From Pseudarthrobacter chlorophenolicus (GTDB lineage Bacteria; Actinomycetota; Actinomycetes; Actinomycetales; Micrococcaceae), in the NCBI RefSeq assembly GCF_000962805.1, contig NZ_JZTW01000009.1, forward strand, positions 1 to 64,000: a stretch of 64,000 nucleotides of DNA. The letters are read 5' to 3'. Shown here piece by piece: positions 33,980 through 42,819 of the stretch. How positions within the stretch are numbered: the stretch's first letter is position 1; each line of letters starts with the position of its first letter. Under the pieces are notes generated by a model that saw only the letters and a program-made list of their open reading frames with translations, did not search any database and was not told the origin of the DNA. Position numbers and translations under genes: made by a program.

Positions 33980-35085
33980 GTACGCTCCAGGAGGCGTCTG
34001 AGCGCGTGTCACAACGAATTCGGGTCAAACCGCAAAGGACCAGACCCCACAAACCGAAGGTGTCAGTAGTTATTGCCTGCTACAACTACGCCCGATATCT
34101 TCCGAACGCGGTGCAGAGTTGCATTTCCCAATCGGACGTAGACGTGGAAATCATCATTGTCGATGATGCCTCCACAGACGACAGCTTTGCTGTCGCAGAA
34201 TTGCTCCGGGAACAGCATCCCAACGTTTCTTTTATCCACCGCCCAGAGAACGGTGGGCCGGTGGAAGCGTTCAACGACGGCGCGCGCGTGGCCACCGGCG
34301 AATTCCTGGTGCGGCTTGATGCGGACGATTTGCTGACTCCCGGTTCCTTGGGGCGCGCCACCTTGGTTGCCCAGGCTTTTCCGTCGGTGGGACTGGTCTA
34401 TGGGCATCCCCTCCACTTTTCGGATCTGCCGCTTCCAACCCCACGTGTACGGCCCACCGCATGGACCATTTGGCCAGGGAATGAGTGGCTGACCGATCGT
34501 TGCAGTTCCGGCAAGAACGTCATCACCTCACCGGAAGTCCTTATCCGCCGTTCCCTGCTCGAAAGGTACGGCTATCTGTCACCGTTGGCCCACAGCCATG
34601 ACATGGAGCTCTGGCTGAGGCTGTCTGCGTTCTCCGATGTGGCCTACATCCACGGCGCCGACCAGGCGTGGCATCGCGAGCACGCCAGAAGCCTGTCGGC
34701 GACTTCAGTCAATGACCTTGTCGATTTTAGGGAACGTGCGGCCGCCTTCAGGATCCTTTTTGAAGGGCCTGCCGGCGCACACCCCGATTCCACCAGCCTT
34801 CATGCCCTGGCGCGGAGATCGTTGGCAAAAGAAGCACTCTGGAAAACACGGCACGAACTCGCCCGCGGCATACAGTTTTCATCGCTGCGAACAACCTGGC
34901 TGGATCTGTCCGCGGCCATGGATCCTGCAATTACCGGCAGTCCTGAATGGAACCGACTTCACCGGCCGCCGGCTGAATGGTTCCTACCACCCCTGTTGAG
35001 GCCACGAGCCGTCGCCTTGCGACTGCGGGGGCGAATCAAATCCGATTTGGCGTGGCATAGGTGGCACAGGACAGGGGTCTTTTAG
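33976..35085 (+). CDS. Glycosyltransferase family 2
   Basis: 369 aa with a GT-A domain: VSVVIACYNYARYLPNAV, EIIIVDDASTDDS, and the metal-binding acidic motif RLDADDLL, followed by a helical C-terminus. It would transfer a sugar from a nucleotide donor to the growing unit. It overlaps the aminotransferase gene by ATGA and is followed by a 53-bp gap. Confidence 0.9.
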   Translation: MSTLQEASERVSQRIRVKPQRTRPHKPKVSVVIACYNYARYLPNAVQSCISQSDVDVEIIIVDDASTDDSFAVAELLREQHPNVSFIHRPENGGPVEAFNDGARVATGEFLVRLDADDLLTPGSLGRATLVAQAFPSVGLVYGHPLHFSDLPLPTPRVRPTAWTIWPGNEWLTDRCSSGKNVITSPEVLIRRSLLERYGYLSPLAHSHDMELWLRLSAFSDVAYIHGADQAWHREHARSLSATSVNDLVDFRERAAAFRILFEGPAGAHPDSTSLHALARRSLAKEALWKTRHELARGIQFSSLRTTWLDLSAAMDPAITGSPEWNRLHRPPAEWFLPPLLRPRAVALRLRGRIKSDLAWHRWHRTGVF

Positions 35086-35138
35086 ATGCGGACCCAGGCC
35101 ACCTTTCCCTCCCTAGTTTCAGACGAGGACGTGATCAA

Positions 35139-36380
35139 ATGACTGAAACCCGCGTTCGGGAATTAGTCGAAAGAATTCGCACCCACGGTGCCGGGGATAT
35201 CGGCCGCAGAGCCGTGCGGCGGTTTAGCAACAATCTTGCCGTTGCCTTCGCTACCTCAGCCCTTGATTTCCCGCTTCTGGCACAGGATGTCGCTGACTCA
35301 ACCACACTTTGCCTGGCGCCGCCCCCAGGGAAGAGAGCGTCGCAGGAAGCCCTGAACCTGGCGTGGCTCTGCACCCCACCAGGTCCGGGATCCGGCGGCC
35401 ACACCACTCTTTTCCGAATGGTGAAAGGGATGGAGGATCGGGGCCACAAGTGCACGCTCCTCCTGTACGATCGCCACGGCACCAACATGTCACGTGCAGC
35501 CGCGATAGTCCGCGAGTATTGGCCTTGGCTGCACGCCGACATACGTGTAATCCCAGCATCTATCCAAGGATTTGATGGGTGTGTGGCGAGCTCCTGGGAA
35601 ACAGCACATGTCCTTGCGCGCCGGAGCGCTGCAGCAGCGATCCATCGCTTCTATTTCATTCAGGATTACGAACCCTTCTTCTATCCGAGGGGTAGCCTGT
35701 ACAGCCTGGCAGAGGACAGTTATCAGCTTGGCTTCACGCACATAGCCTTGGGAAACATGGTGGCCGACGCGTTGTTTGAAAACGCGGGCGTCTCGTCTGC
35801 TGCAGTTCCCTTCGGATGCGACGGAGACACGTATGTCCTGGACAACCACGGCACGAGGAGCGGCGTGGTCTTCTACGCACGCGAAAGTGTGGACCGCAGA
35901 GGCACGTTGTTGGGTGAACTTGCAGTGGAAGACTTTCACAGGCGGCACCCGGAGCAGCCGATCCACGTGTATGGCGATCCACTTCCGTCATGGCAGGTTC
36001 CGCACCATCATCACGGGAAGCTGTCGCCGGTTCAGTTGAACCGCCTATATAACCAATGTCTGGCAGGGCTGGCCCTTTCCTTCACCAATATTTCCTTGGT
36101 GGCGGAAGAAATGCTTTCCTGCGGGATGGCACCGATAGTGAACGACCATCCCTTCGCGAGGAAAGATCTTGGCACCCCAGGTGTCCGGTGGGCACCGGCA
36201 ACCCCTGGTGGTATAGCCGACGCACTCTGCCGGGCCGTCGAAGACCCTCCCTCGCCCGGAGAAGCCGCGCACTCAGCGTCCTCAGCGCGGAAGTCATGGG
36301 AGCTAACCAAGGCGAAAACTGCCGCCATTATAGAGGCGCAATCGTTCGGAAGGCTTCAACCGGGGGATGTCCACACATGA
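35139..36380 (+). CDS. Glycosyltransferase, WsaF/GT4-like
   Basis: 413 aa. The segment CTPPGPGSGGHTTLFRMVKG and FIQDYEPFFYPRGSLYSLAEDSY resemble rhamnosyltransferases such as WsaF. The second domain has SLVAEEMLSCGMAPIVND, a donor-site-like Glu context. The ATG at 35139 is preceded by GACGAGGAC; a GTG at 35131 is closed by a stop. Likely a second- or third-sugar transferase; donor unknown. Confidence 0.85.
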   Translation: MTETRVRELVERIRTHGAGDIGRRAVRRFSNNLAVAFATSALDFPLLAQDVADSTTLCLAPPPGKRASQEALNLAWLCTPPGPGSGGHTTLFRMVKGMEDRGHKCTLLLYDRHGTNMSRAAAIVREYWPWLHADIRVIPASIQGFDGCVASSWETAHVLARRSAAAAIHRFYFIQDYEPFFYPRGSLYSLAEDSYQLGFTHIALGNMVADALFENAGVSSAAVPFGCDGDTYVLDNHGTRSGVVFYARESVDRRGTLLGELAVEDFHRRHPEQPIHVYGDPLPSWQVPHHHHGKLSPVQLNRLYNQCLAGLALSFTNISLVAEEMLSCGMAPIVNDHPFARKDLGTPGVRWAPATPGGIADALCRAVEDPPSPGEAAHSASSARKSWELTKAKTAAIIEAQSFGRLQPGDVHT

Positions 36381-37714
36381 CATGGAACATTGCCCGCGCT
36401 TCGAAGGGGAATCCTCCGGCAGTCCTCTACCTTGTCCTTTTGGCCACTCTTGTTCTGCCCTCGTATATGGTTATCCCGGCCCTCGGCGCAAGCGGAAGTG
36501 CAGGCCAGGTTCTGGCAGTAGGGACGTTCCTGCTATGGCTAGTAGCGTCGGGGTTAGGGCTGCATGACCCGATGCCTTTTGGTCATCCCGGCAGGGCAGC
36601 CATGCTCTTTTGGATCATCGCCAGCTGTGCCAGCTATGCAGCGATGTTTGCCGGTTTCAGCGGCGGCAACGACGCCGCCGGCAGAGCCGGAGCCGATCGA
36701 TGGCTGATATTGCTGCTGGCAGGTGCCGGCGTGACTTTGCTGACCACCGAAACGGTCCGGTCAGTTGAATCTGTTAAATCCATTGTGCGGTGGGTCATGG
36801 CCGGGGCTGCCTTCTGCTGCGTCGTCGCTTTGGTCCAATTTGCCCTGCGGATAAACCCCATGGAATGGGTGGCTTCCATGATGGTCGGATTTGAGGACAA
36901 CGGCTCCGGCACCGCTTTCCAAGCGCGGGAGGCATTCATGCGTGTTGCTGGAACTACGATGCACCCGATCGAATTGGGTGTTGTCTGTTCCATGCTTTTG
37001 CCTTTGGCCATCTGGTGGAGTCTGTTCGATTCAGCAGCACGAAAGTCAGCCCGTGTTCTGCTACCGATACTGATCTTTGCCGGGAACGTCATCACCGTGT
37101 CCCGCACGGGCCTCATTGGTTTAGCCATTGCAGCAGTCATCCTCATCCCGTACCTGCCGGACCTGGCGAGGCGATGGGCCATGGTGGTGGTTCCTCTGGG
37201 AATCGTAAGTCTCTTCCTCTTGGTTCCCGGGATGGTTTCCACTCTCTTTTCTTCCGCTACAGCAGGTTCATCGGACTCTTCAATAACTTATAGGACTGAC
37301 GACTACCCGCTGGCCTGGCAATTATTCTTCGATCGTCCATGGTTTGGTCTGGGACCGGGGTCCTGGCTGCCTACAGATGCAAAGGACATCTTCGACAACC
37401 AATATTTGCTGACCATAGCAACAATGGGAGGAATAGGACTTGCGGCACTGCTGGCCTATTTTCTGGCCCCACTCTTTGCCAGCCTCACTGCAGCGCACCA
37501 TGCAAAGACACCTGAGACGCGGGTGCTGGCAGGAGCGGTAGGTGCCGCAATGCTCGTGGCCGCCGTGTCTGCGGGAACCTTTGACGCCCTGTCATTCCAG
37601 ACGTTCGCCTTACTTTGCCCCTTCTTCGTGGGGCTCAGCGGCGTGGTCTGGCTTTTGGTCAAGAATCAACTTTTCGTATCACACACTGGCGGCGGTACCG
37701 CCGCCAGAACGTAG
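36377..37714 (+). CDS. O-antigen ligase/polymerase family protein (Wzy/WaaL-like)
   Basis: 445 aa with about ten to eleven helices and a large extracytoplasmic loop containing TYRTDDYPLAWQLFFDRPWFGLGPGSWLP. GxGxG- and Arg-bearing loops of this kind are typical of the Wzy_C/WaaL family. It would polymerise repeat units or ligate the polymer to an acceptor. ATG overlaps the previous stop by ATGA. Confidence 0.87.
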   Translation: MTWNIARASKGNPPAVLYLVLLATLVLPSYMVIPALGASGSAGQVLAVGTFLLWLVASGLGLHDPMPFGHPGRAAMLFWIIASCASYAAMFAGFSGGNDAAGRAGADRWLILLLAGAGVTLLTTETVRSVESVKSIVRWVMAGAAFCCVVALVQFALRINPMEWVASMMVGFEDNGSGTAFQAREAFMRVAGTTMHPIELGVVCSMLLPLAIWWSLFDSAARKSARVLLPILIFAGNVITVSRTGLIGLAIAAVILIPYLPDLARRWAMVVVPLGIVSLFLLVPGMVSTLFSSATAGSSDSSITYRTDDYPLAWQLFFDRPWFGLGPGSWLPTDAKDIFDNQYLLTIATMGGIGLAALLAYFLAPLFASLTAAHHAKTPETRVLAGAVGAAMLVAAVSAGTFDALSFQTFALLCPFFVGLSGVVWLLVKNQLFVSHTGGGTAART

Positions 37715-37735
37715 AAGAACTGGGGAAGGAACAAT

Positions 37736-38638
37736 ATGGACCCGCTGACAGTCTTGACCACCCTTTGGCGGCACAAGTGGGTGGCCCTGCCCGTAGTACT
37801 GCTGACAATCGGCGCCTGCGTCTATGTCTATCTCTTCGCACCTAGATCCTACGAGGCAACGGTGTCATACGCCCTGACGGCACCCGATGTCCCCTCAAAT
37901 CTGGAACTGGAGAGGGACCCGGATCTTGCCAAATTGAATTCTGATAACCCGTACCTGCGCAGTAACGACAGTTCCCTCCTTGCTCAGGTTGTTATCACCA
38001 AACTCTCCGATCCGGCATACGTCGATCAACTTAAAGAGGCGGGCTCGGCCAGTGACTTCAAGATCGCACCTGTTTCAAGTATTGGAATGGGCTTGGTGAC
38101 AGTAACAGCAACCGCGGATTCCGAGACCGAAGCCGTGGCCACCGCAAAGCTCGTTGGCGAACAATTCACATCCACCCTGTATTCGGTACAGAAGGTCAAT
38201 AAGGCTGATGACCGCTATCTGTACTCGCCCATCCTGGTCCGCGGCCCCGGTCCGGCAAAAGAGCTCTTCTCAAACCGCTTAAGGTCGTTGATCATGGTCG
38301 GAATTGCCGGAAGTGTATTGCTCTTTGGTGCCGTGTCGCTGGCGCGGGCCAGAACCTTACGGCGTGACGGAAAGCAAAACAGCATCACCTTCCTTCCGAA
38401 GGAGGCGCCTGATCTCCCCTCAGTGGAAATTTTCCCAGATACGCCCAGAGATGTCCCTGCGCCAGAGACAATCCATGTACCAAGGAAGACCGGACGGCGT
38501 GCAAGCACAACGGCTCCGCCTGCCGTAACGGCCGATATGGAATACAGGAATGCCAGTACGGCGACTGCTGCATCAGAACACGATGAGAACGATACAAAGC
38601 ATCTCGTGGCGGCAGGCGAAAAGTCTCCCGTCCGATAA
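37736..38638 (+). CDS. Wzz-like chain-length/co-polymerase protein without kinase
   Basis: 300 aa. Membrane helix near residues 14-34, an extracytoplasmic alpha/beta region with coiled segments, a second helix near residues 184-204, and a Pro/Thr/Glu-rich cytoplasmic tail. The layout matches polysaccharide co-polymerases. No Walker motifs or Tyr cluster follow, and no separate BY-kinase gene is in the locus, so length control may not use tyrosine phosphorylation. Confidence 0.8.
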   Translation: MDPLTVLTTLWRHKWVALPVVLLTIGACVYVYLFAPRSYEATVSYALTAPDVPSNLELERDPDLAKLNSDNPYLRSNDSSLLAQVVITKLSDPAYVDQLKEAGSASDFKIAPVSSIGMGLVTVTATADSETEAVATAKLVGEQFTSTLYSVQKVNKADDRYLYSPILVRGPGPAKELFSNRLRSLIMVGIAGSVLLFGAVSLARARTLRRDGKQNSITFLPKEAPDLPSVEIFPDTPRDVPAPETIHVPRKTGRRASTTAPPAVTADMEYRNASTATAASEHDENDTKHLVAAGEKSPVR

Positions 38639-38658
38639 TCAATCCTGGGAGAGCGTGA

Positions 38659-39987
38659 ATGAAACCGCTAAAGCGGGCCGTTCTAGCGGTGTCACTTACC
38701 GCCGCAGCAATAGCCATCAATGCATGCCAAGGTTCACTCGCGGTTCAGGAATTTAGAAAAATTGCCACTGAGCGCAATGAGCTAGCGCCACCGCGATCTC
38801 TACGGACCGTTGATGGCGGATTGAACTATTACGGAAGATTCAATAATCCCCTACCAGCGACACCGGACTACTTTCCTGTAGGCATTTGGCTGGAAACCAT
38901 CCTGAATCAGGACGATGTTAGAAATGACAGCGAAGCCGGGATCAACCTCTACGTTGATCTAGCCCCCGGTTCCGACCTCAGCCTTCTGGACGGCCTCCAG
39001 CCTTATGCGCTATCCAGCACTCCTGCACCCGGAGATAACGGCGCCGTCCTGGCTGACGAGGCCGACATGTGGGCCGGTCCAGGCGAGGCTGCATGGACCG
39101 GAAACTGGCCAGGACAAGGTCCCATCTGCGAACCGGAAAACAGCCCGTGCGGCTATTCGCTACAAAAACAGCTCGCCGCCAGCGCTGGAAACTCCAGGTT
39201 GATTTATGGCAACTACGGCAAAGGTGTCACGTTCTGGGAAACTGATGCCCAGGCAGCACGCTTTATCAACGATTACCAGAATGTAGTATCGGCAGACAAC
39301 TACTGGTTCACCGACCCCAACATCTGCGGCCAAGGTGAAGGTGGAGCGTTAATAGGTGGCGATCGTCAATTAACAGACTCCGAATGCCGTTTGGCGGCGA
39401 ATTATGGTTGGACTGTGGACCGTGTGCGATCTTTGGTCAACCCACTAGGCAGCATACCTGTGTGGTCCTTCGTTGAGCTCGGACAGCCCTTCGAAGCATC
39501 GGCGGAGGCGATAACTGGGGCGCAGATCCGGGCGGCCGTGTGGAGCAGTATTATCCATGGGGCGCGGGGAATCGTCTATTTTAACCACAGCTTCGGCGGC
39601 AATTGCCGTTCATTCCATCTCCTCCGCGAACCATGTGCCGCACAGATGAGGGCTGATGTGACAACTTTAAATAGGCAGGTCGCGGAACTCGCACCCGTTC
39701 TCAATTCCCCATTCCTCGATGGCGCGCTCACTCTCACCGGCCAAGTACAAAGCGCTGTCAAAATCCATGGCGAGTCGCTCTACATTTTCGCCGGTTCCGC
39801 CCAGGTTGCATCCCAGAAGGCACGGTTCGACATTCCCTGCCTGGCAAATGGCGGCGGGACCGTATTGGTTCTCAATGAGGACCGCAGCATCGAGATGTCA
39901 AACGGCAGCTTCAGCGACACCTTTGAGAACGGGAATTCGGTCCACCTCTATCGAATCGACGGAGCTGCTACTCTGTGCGCGCCATAG
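38659..39987 (+). CDS. Secreted lipoprotein, possible glycoside hydrolase
   Basis: 442 aa. A lipoprotein signal peptide with lipobox AINAC (C23), then a domain with YYGRFNNPLPATPDYFPVG, an acidic pair in NGAVLADEADMW, a Trp-rich segment, and GSIPVWSFVELGQPF, with alternating strands and helices suggesting a TIM barrel. Bacterial polysaccharide loci often include such glycosidases acting on their own polymer (PslG-like role). The exact GH family is not recognised and catalytic residues are not assigned. GGGAGAG precedes the ATG; it ends the + strand part of the locus. Confidence 0.6.
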   Translation: MKPLKRAVLAVSLTAAAIAINACQGSLAVQEFRKIATERNELAPPRSLRTVDGGLNYYGRFNNPLPATPDYFPVGIWLETILNQDDVRNDSEAGINLYVDLAPGSDLSLLDGLQPYALSSTPAPGDNGAVLADEADMWAGPGEAAWTGNWPGQGPICEPENSPCGYSLQKQLAASAGNSRLIYGNYGKGVTFWETDAQAARFINDYQNVVSADNYWFTDPNICGQGEGGALIGGDRQLTDSECRLAANYGWTVDRVRSLVNPLGSIPVWSFVELGQPFEASAEAITGAQIRAAVWSSIIHGARGIVYFNHSFGGNCRSFHLLREPCAAQMRADVTTLNRQVAELAPVLNSPFLDGALTLTGQVQSAVKIHGESLYIFAGSAQVASQKARFDIPCLANGGGTVLVLNEDRSIEMSNGSFSDTFENGNSVHLYRIDGAATLCAP

Positions 39988-40066
39988 CGGAGTGCCGCTG
40001 AGGCCGGCGGAGATCCGCCCCCGGTTCCATAAAGGGGCCGGATCGCTCCACTGCTACCCCGTTCTT

Positions 40067-42790
40067 TTACAGCCTGCTTGACTCGTCGCTCTCCCACGCT
40101 GCTGATTCGAGACCCACCCACCGGCGGCCGTGAAGCCGGCCTGCCAAGGCAAATACAGCGTAAACGCCAGCTTCCACCGCGGATCTCGGACCGCTTACTG
40201 AACCGACTAAGTCCCTGAGTGTCTGTATAGTGTGGGACCCCGGAACATCGCGCAACAATACATTGCTGCGATAGTTCCTGCCCAACGTCTTCAAAAGACT
40301 CCCGGTTGTGCGGGGTGTTCGAACCGTCGCGGGCGCGCACTGCACAACCGCCTTTTCCTCGTCACTGTACAGCCGGTCAACCAAGCAGTCATCGGCAGCT
40401 ACCGAGGGAAATTCGGGGAGCCGCGCCTTCCCTTTCCGGCTGATTGCATACACGCCCGCTCCCCATATGGATTCAGCTGGCTTCGGAAGACGGTTCCGTG
40501 CCCTGTAGAACGCCCGGACGGGCCACGAAGCGCCGCTAAAGTCATAGCGGTAGGCCGGACGAGCGCAAAGAACGGTTCCGCCCTCACCCAGAAGCTCCAG
40601 CGTGGCACACAACGCTTCCAAAGGAAGTTCAATGTCGGCATCAAGATACATCCGCGGCCAACGGGTTGCCACATGATCTCCGGCATTCAGGGCTGCGGTC
40701 TTGGAGGCTTCCGCAACTTCAATCACCCTGGCGTCCTTGTAGGAGCGTGCCATCGATGCGGTGTCGTCGGTGCAGCCATTGCATGCAACGATGACTTCCA
40801 CCGTCCCACCCGCCATGGCCGGGACAAGAGCGTCCAGTGTCCGTCGGAGCACGGTGGCCTCGTTATGGGCTGGGATGATGACCGTGCCAGTCGGTATCGC
40901 CACGGGGACACTTACCCCTTCAGGGTAGATCTCGGCGTGAGGCAATTCACCCCACGATCCTTCACGAAGCACCGCCGCGAGGACTCCGATTCCACGGGCC
41001 ACAGGCACCCGCAGCAAAGCCGAGAGGATAACGGCGCTCCGAAATGTCCGCGAGTACAGTCGGGTGTGGAACTTGCGAATGTACTTGATCCGGTTGATCG
41101 CCATTAAGGCGTTTAAGGCCAGTGACGTTCCCGAGCCACCTCTGGAATGGCTCATCACTGCTTTGGACTCGAACCATATCTCCCATCCTGCCTGGCGGAC
41201 CCGATGCATGAAGTCAGTTTCTTCCGAGTAGAGAAAATAGACCTCGTCCCAATCCCCAACTAGTTGTGCAACGTCGCGATGAATGAGGAGTGCTGCTCCT
41301 GTGGCCCAGTCCACTTTATGGGCGTGCATATAGCTTTCTTTGTCGAAGTCCATTTCAGAGAGCCAGGCTGGTCTTCCGGAGAGTTTGCTACCCATGACCG
41401 CGTCGCCAATTGCCCTTGTCACGGTGGGTTCGCGGCGCAGCGAGGGGTAAACATTCCCATCGTCGTCTTTGAGGAGCGGCACAACAACCCCGGCTCCCGA
41501 GATCGCCATCCGATGACGCATTGCGCGTATGGAACCCGGTTCAACCTGTAAATCCGGATTCAGTACCAGGAAGGAACGGGCAGCACCAATTTCCTGCATG
41601 GCTAAATTAATGGCACCGGCATAGCCCAAATTTCCGCCGGTCGCAATCGCATGCACGTCCGAAAATCCTTCCAGGGCCGCGAGTGTGGAGGGACCCGGGG
41701 AGTTGTCTGCGACTATGACTTTGATGGTTTGCTCCCGTGACTCCCCTCGTAGGCTTTTGAGAAGCAGCGGAATATCCCGTTCATTGTTGTAAGTGACTAT
41801 GATGACCGCGACATCCGTTTCCGACGTCAGAGGTGAAAACCCTTCGTCCGTCAGGTCTTCGCTGGCGTAATCCTGCGGCTGTTGTCGAGGCGCAAAGCTT
41901 TCCCGGCCAAAGGAACTGACTGACAGCAACCTGAGATACGCCTCCGGCCCCTGAACCAGGTACCGATTGGCCAGGCGCCGAGGTTCCAAGGCCAAGCGCC
42001 AGGCCCATTCCATGCCCACGTTCTGGGCGACCGCCGGTGCGCGCCGGACACGTCCCCCCAGGAAATCCACTGCGGCGCCGAAGGCCAACATCACGTTGGC
42101 TCCAGTCTGGGATCCGTACTCTGCGATCCACAGTTCCTGACGCGGCTTTCCCAGGCACACAATCAGTATGTCTGTGTCGGTGGCAGCGATCCGGGTGGCA
42201 AGGGACGAGGAAGACACATGGTCGGCCAGCTCGCTTCGGGCCGGCGACCAAAAGCCCGAAATCACGAGCCTTGGATGGCTCGTGGCCAACCTCGACCGTA
42301 CCTGCGTGTGAACTTCCTCGGATCCGCCCAGGAAGCCCACCCGGATGCCGGCCAGCTCCGCGCGGTCCAATATTGGCCCAATCAGATCACTGCCCGAGAG
42401 CCGTGGCCACGTTCGGCCCGTCATCCCTTGTACGTGGCGGACCAAAGGAGCTCCGTCCAGCAACGACAGCCACTCGGGCGTATCTTGCCGTTCAAGGATC
42501 CCGGCCCAACGGGCACCTGCACCGAAATGCTGGAGGTGGTCAAGGTTCGCGGAGGCCACGGCCAGCGGCGTGCGTCCAGGCCGTGATCGCTGCATGATCA
42601 GTTCGACTGCCTCCTCAAAATCCAGGAGCCGAACTGGAGAACCACCCAGTGTGACCCAGTCGTCGTCCGCGGAAAGTTGGTGGGGCGCGCCAGATTTGGC
42701 GTTGACGTCTCCGGCAGGATGCCGGGAGGTCGTCCCATCCAACCAAGCTGCCGGCTGCACAAGTGCGCGAAGTGAAGCAGACATTGTCAT
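40067..42790 (-). CDS. Three-domain glycosyltransferase fusion (WecG/TagA + GT2 + GT2)
   Basis: 907 aa with no membrane anchor at the N-terminus. Residues about 45-290 form a WecG/TagA/CpsF (GT26) domain with SANLDHLQ, LSGSDL and IVCLGKPRQELWIAEYG. Residues about 325-600 form a rhamnosyltransferase-type GT2 domain with IIVTYNNERDI, GGNLGYAGAIN and LNPDLQ. Residues about 633-880 form another GT2 domain with VIIPAHNEATVLRRTLDAL and YLDADIELPL. It could add three sugars in sequence. It converges on the main locus and is 29 bp downstream of the giant secreted protein gene. AAAGG lies 7 nt before the ATG. Confidence 0.9.
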   Translation of the reverse strand: MTMSASLRALVQPAAWLDGTTSRHPAGDVNAKSGAPHQLSADDDWVTLGGSPVRLLDFEEAVELIMQRSRPGRTPLAVASANLDHLQHFGAGARWAGILERQDTPEWLSLLDGAPLVRHVQGMTGRTWPRLSGSDLIGPILDRAELAGIRVGFLGGSEEVHTQVRSRLATSHPRLVISGFWSPARSELADHVSSSSLATRIAATDTDILIVCLGKPRQELWIAEYGSQTGANVMLAFGAAVDFLGGRVRRAPAVAQNVGMEWAWRLALEPRRLANRYLVQGPEAYLRLLSVSSFGRESFAPRQQPQDYASEDLTDEGFSPLTSETDVAVIIVTYNNERDIPLLLKSLRGESREQTIKVIVADNSPGPSTLAALEGFSDVHAIATGGNLGYAGAINLAMQEIGAARSFLVLNPDLQVEPGSIRAMRHRMAISGAGVVVPLLKDDDGNVYPSLRREPTVTRAIGDAVMGSKLSGRPAWLSEMDFDKESYMHAHKVDWATGAALLIHRDVAQLVGDWDEVYFLYSEETDFMHRVRQAGWEIWFESKAVMSHSRGGSGTSLALNALMAINRIKYIRKFHTRLYSRTFRSAVILSALLRVPVARGIGVLAAVLREGSWGELPHAEIYPEGVSVPVAIPTGTVIIPAHNEATVLRRTLDALVPAMAGGTVEVIVACNGCTDDTASMARSYKDARVIEVAEASKTAALNAGDHVATRWPRMYLDADIELPLEALCATLELLGEGGTVLCARPAYRYDFSGASWPVRAFYRARNRLPKPAESIWGAGVYAISRKGKARLPEFPSVAADDCLVDRLYSDEEKAVVQCAPATVRTPRTTGSLLKTLGRNYRSNVLLRDVPGSHTIQTLRDLVGSVSGPRSAVEAGVYAVFALAGRLHGRRWVGLESAAWESDESSRL

Positions 42791-42819
42791 AGAGCAACCT
42801 TTCGAAGGACGGGCTCGAA

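Noticed and set aside
26166..39987. BY-kinase or low-molecular-weight phosphatase in the locus
   Set aside because: No Walker A/A' motif or phosphatase signature was found in any gene between 26 and 40 kb.
24521..42790. Locus as a teichoic acid or bacillosamine glycosylation cluster
   Set aside because: WecG/TagA and PglD-like genes fit partly, but no TagB/TagF polymerases, oligosaccharyltransferase or clear PglF dehydratase is present.
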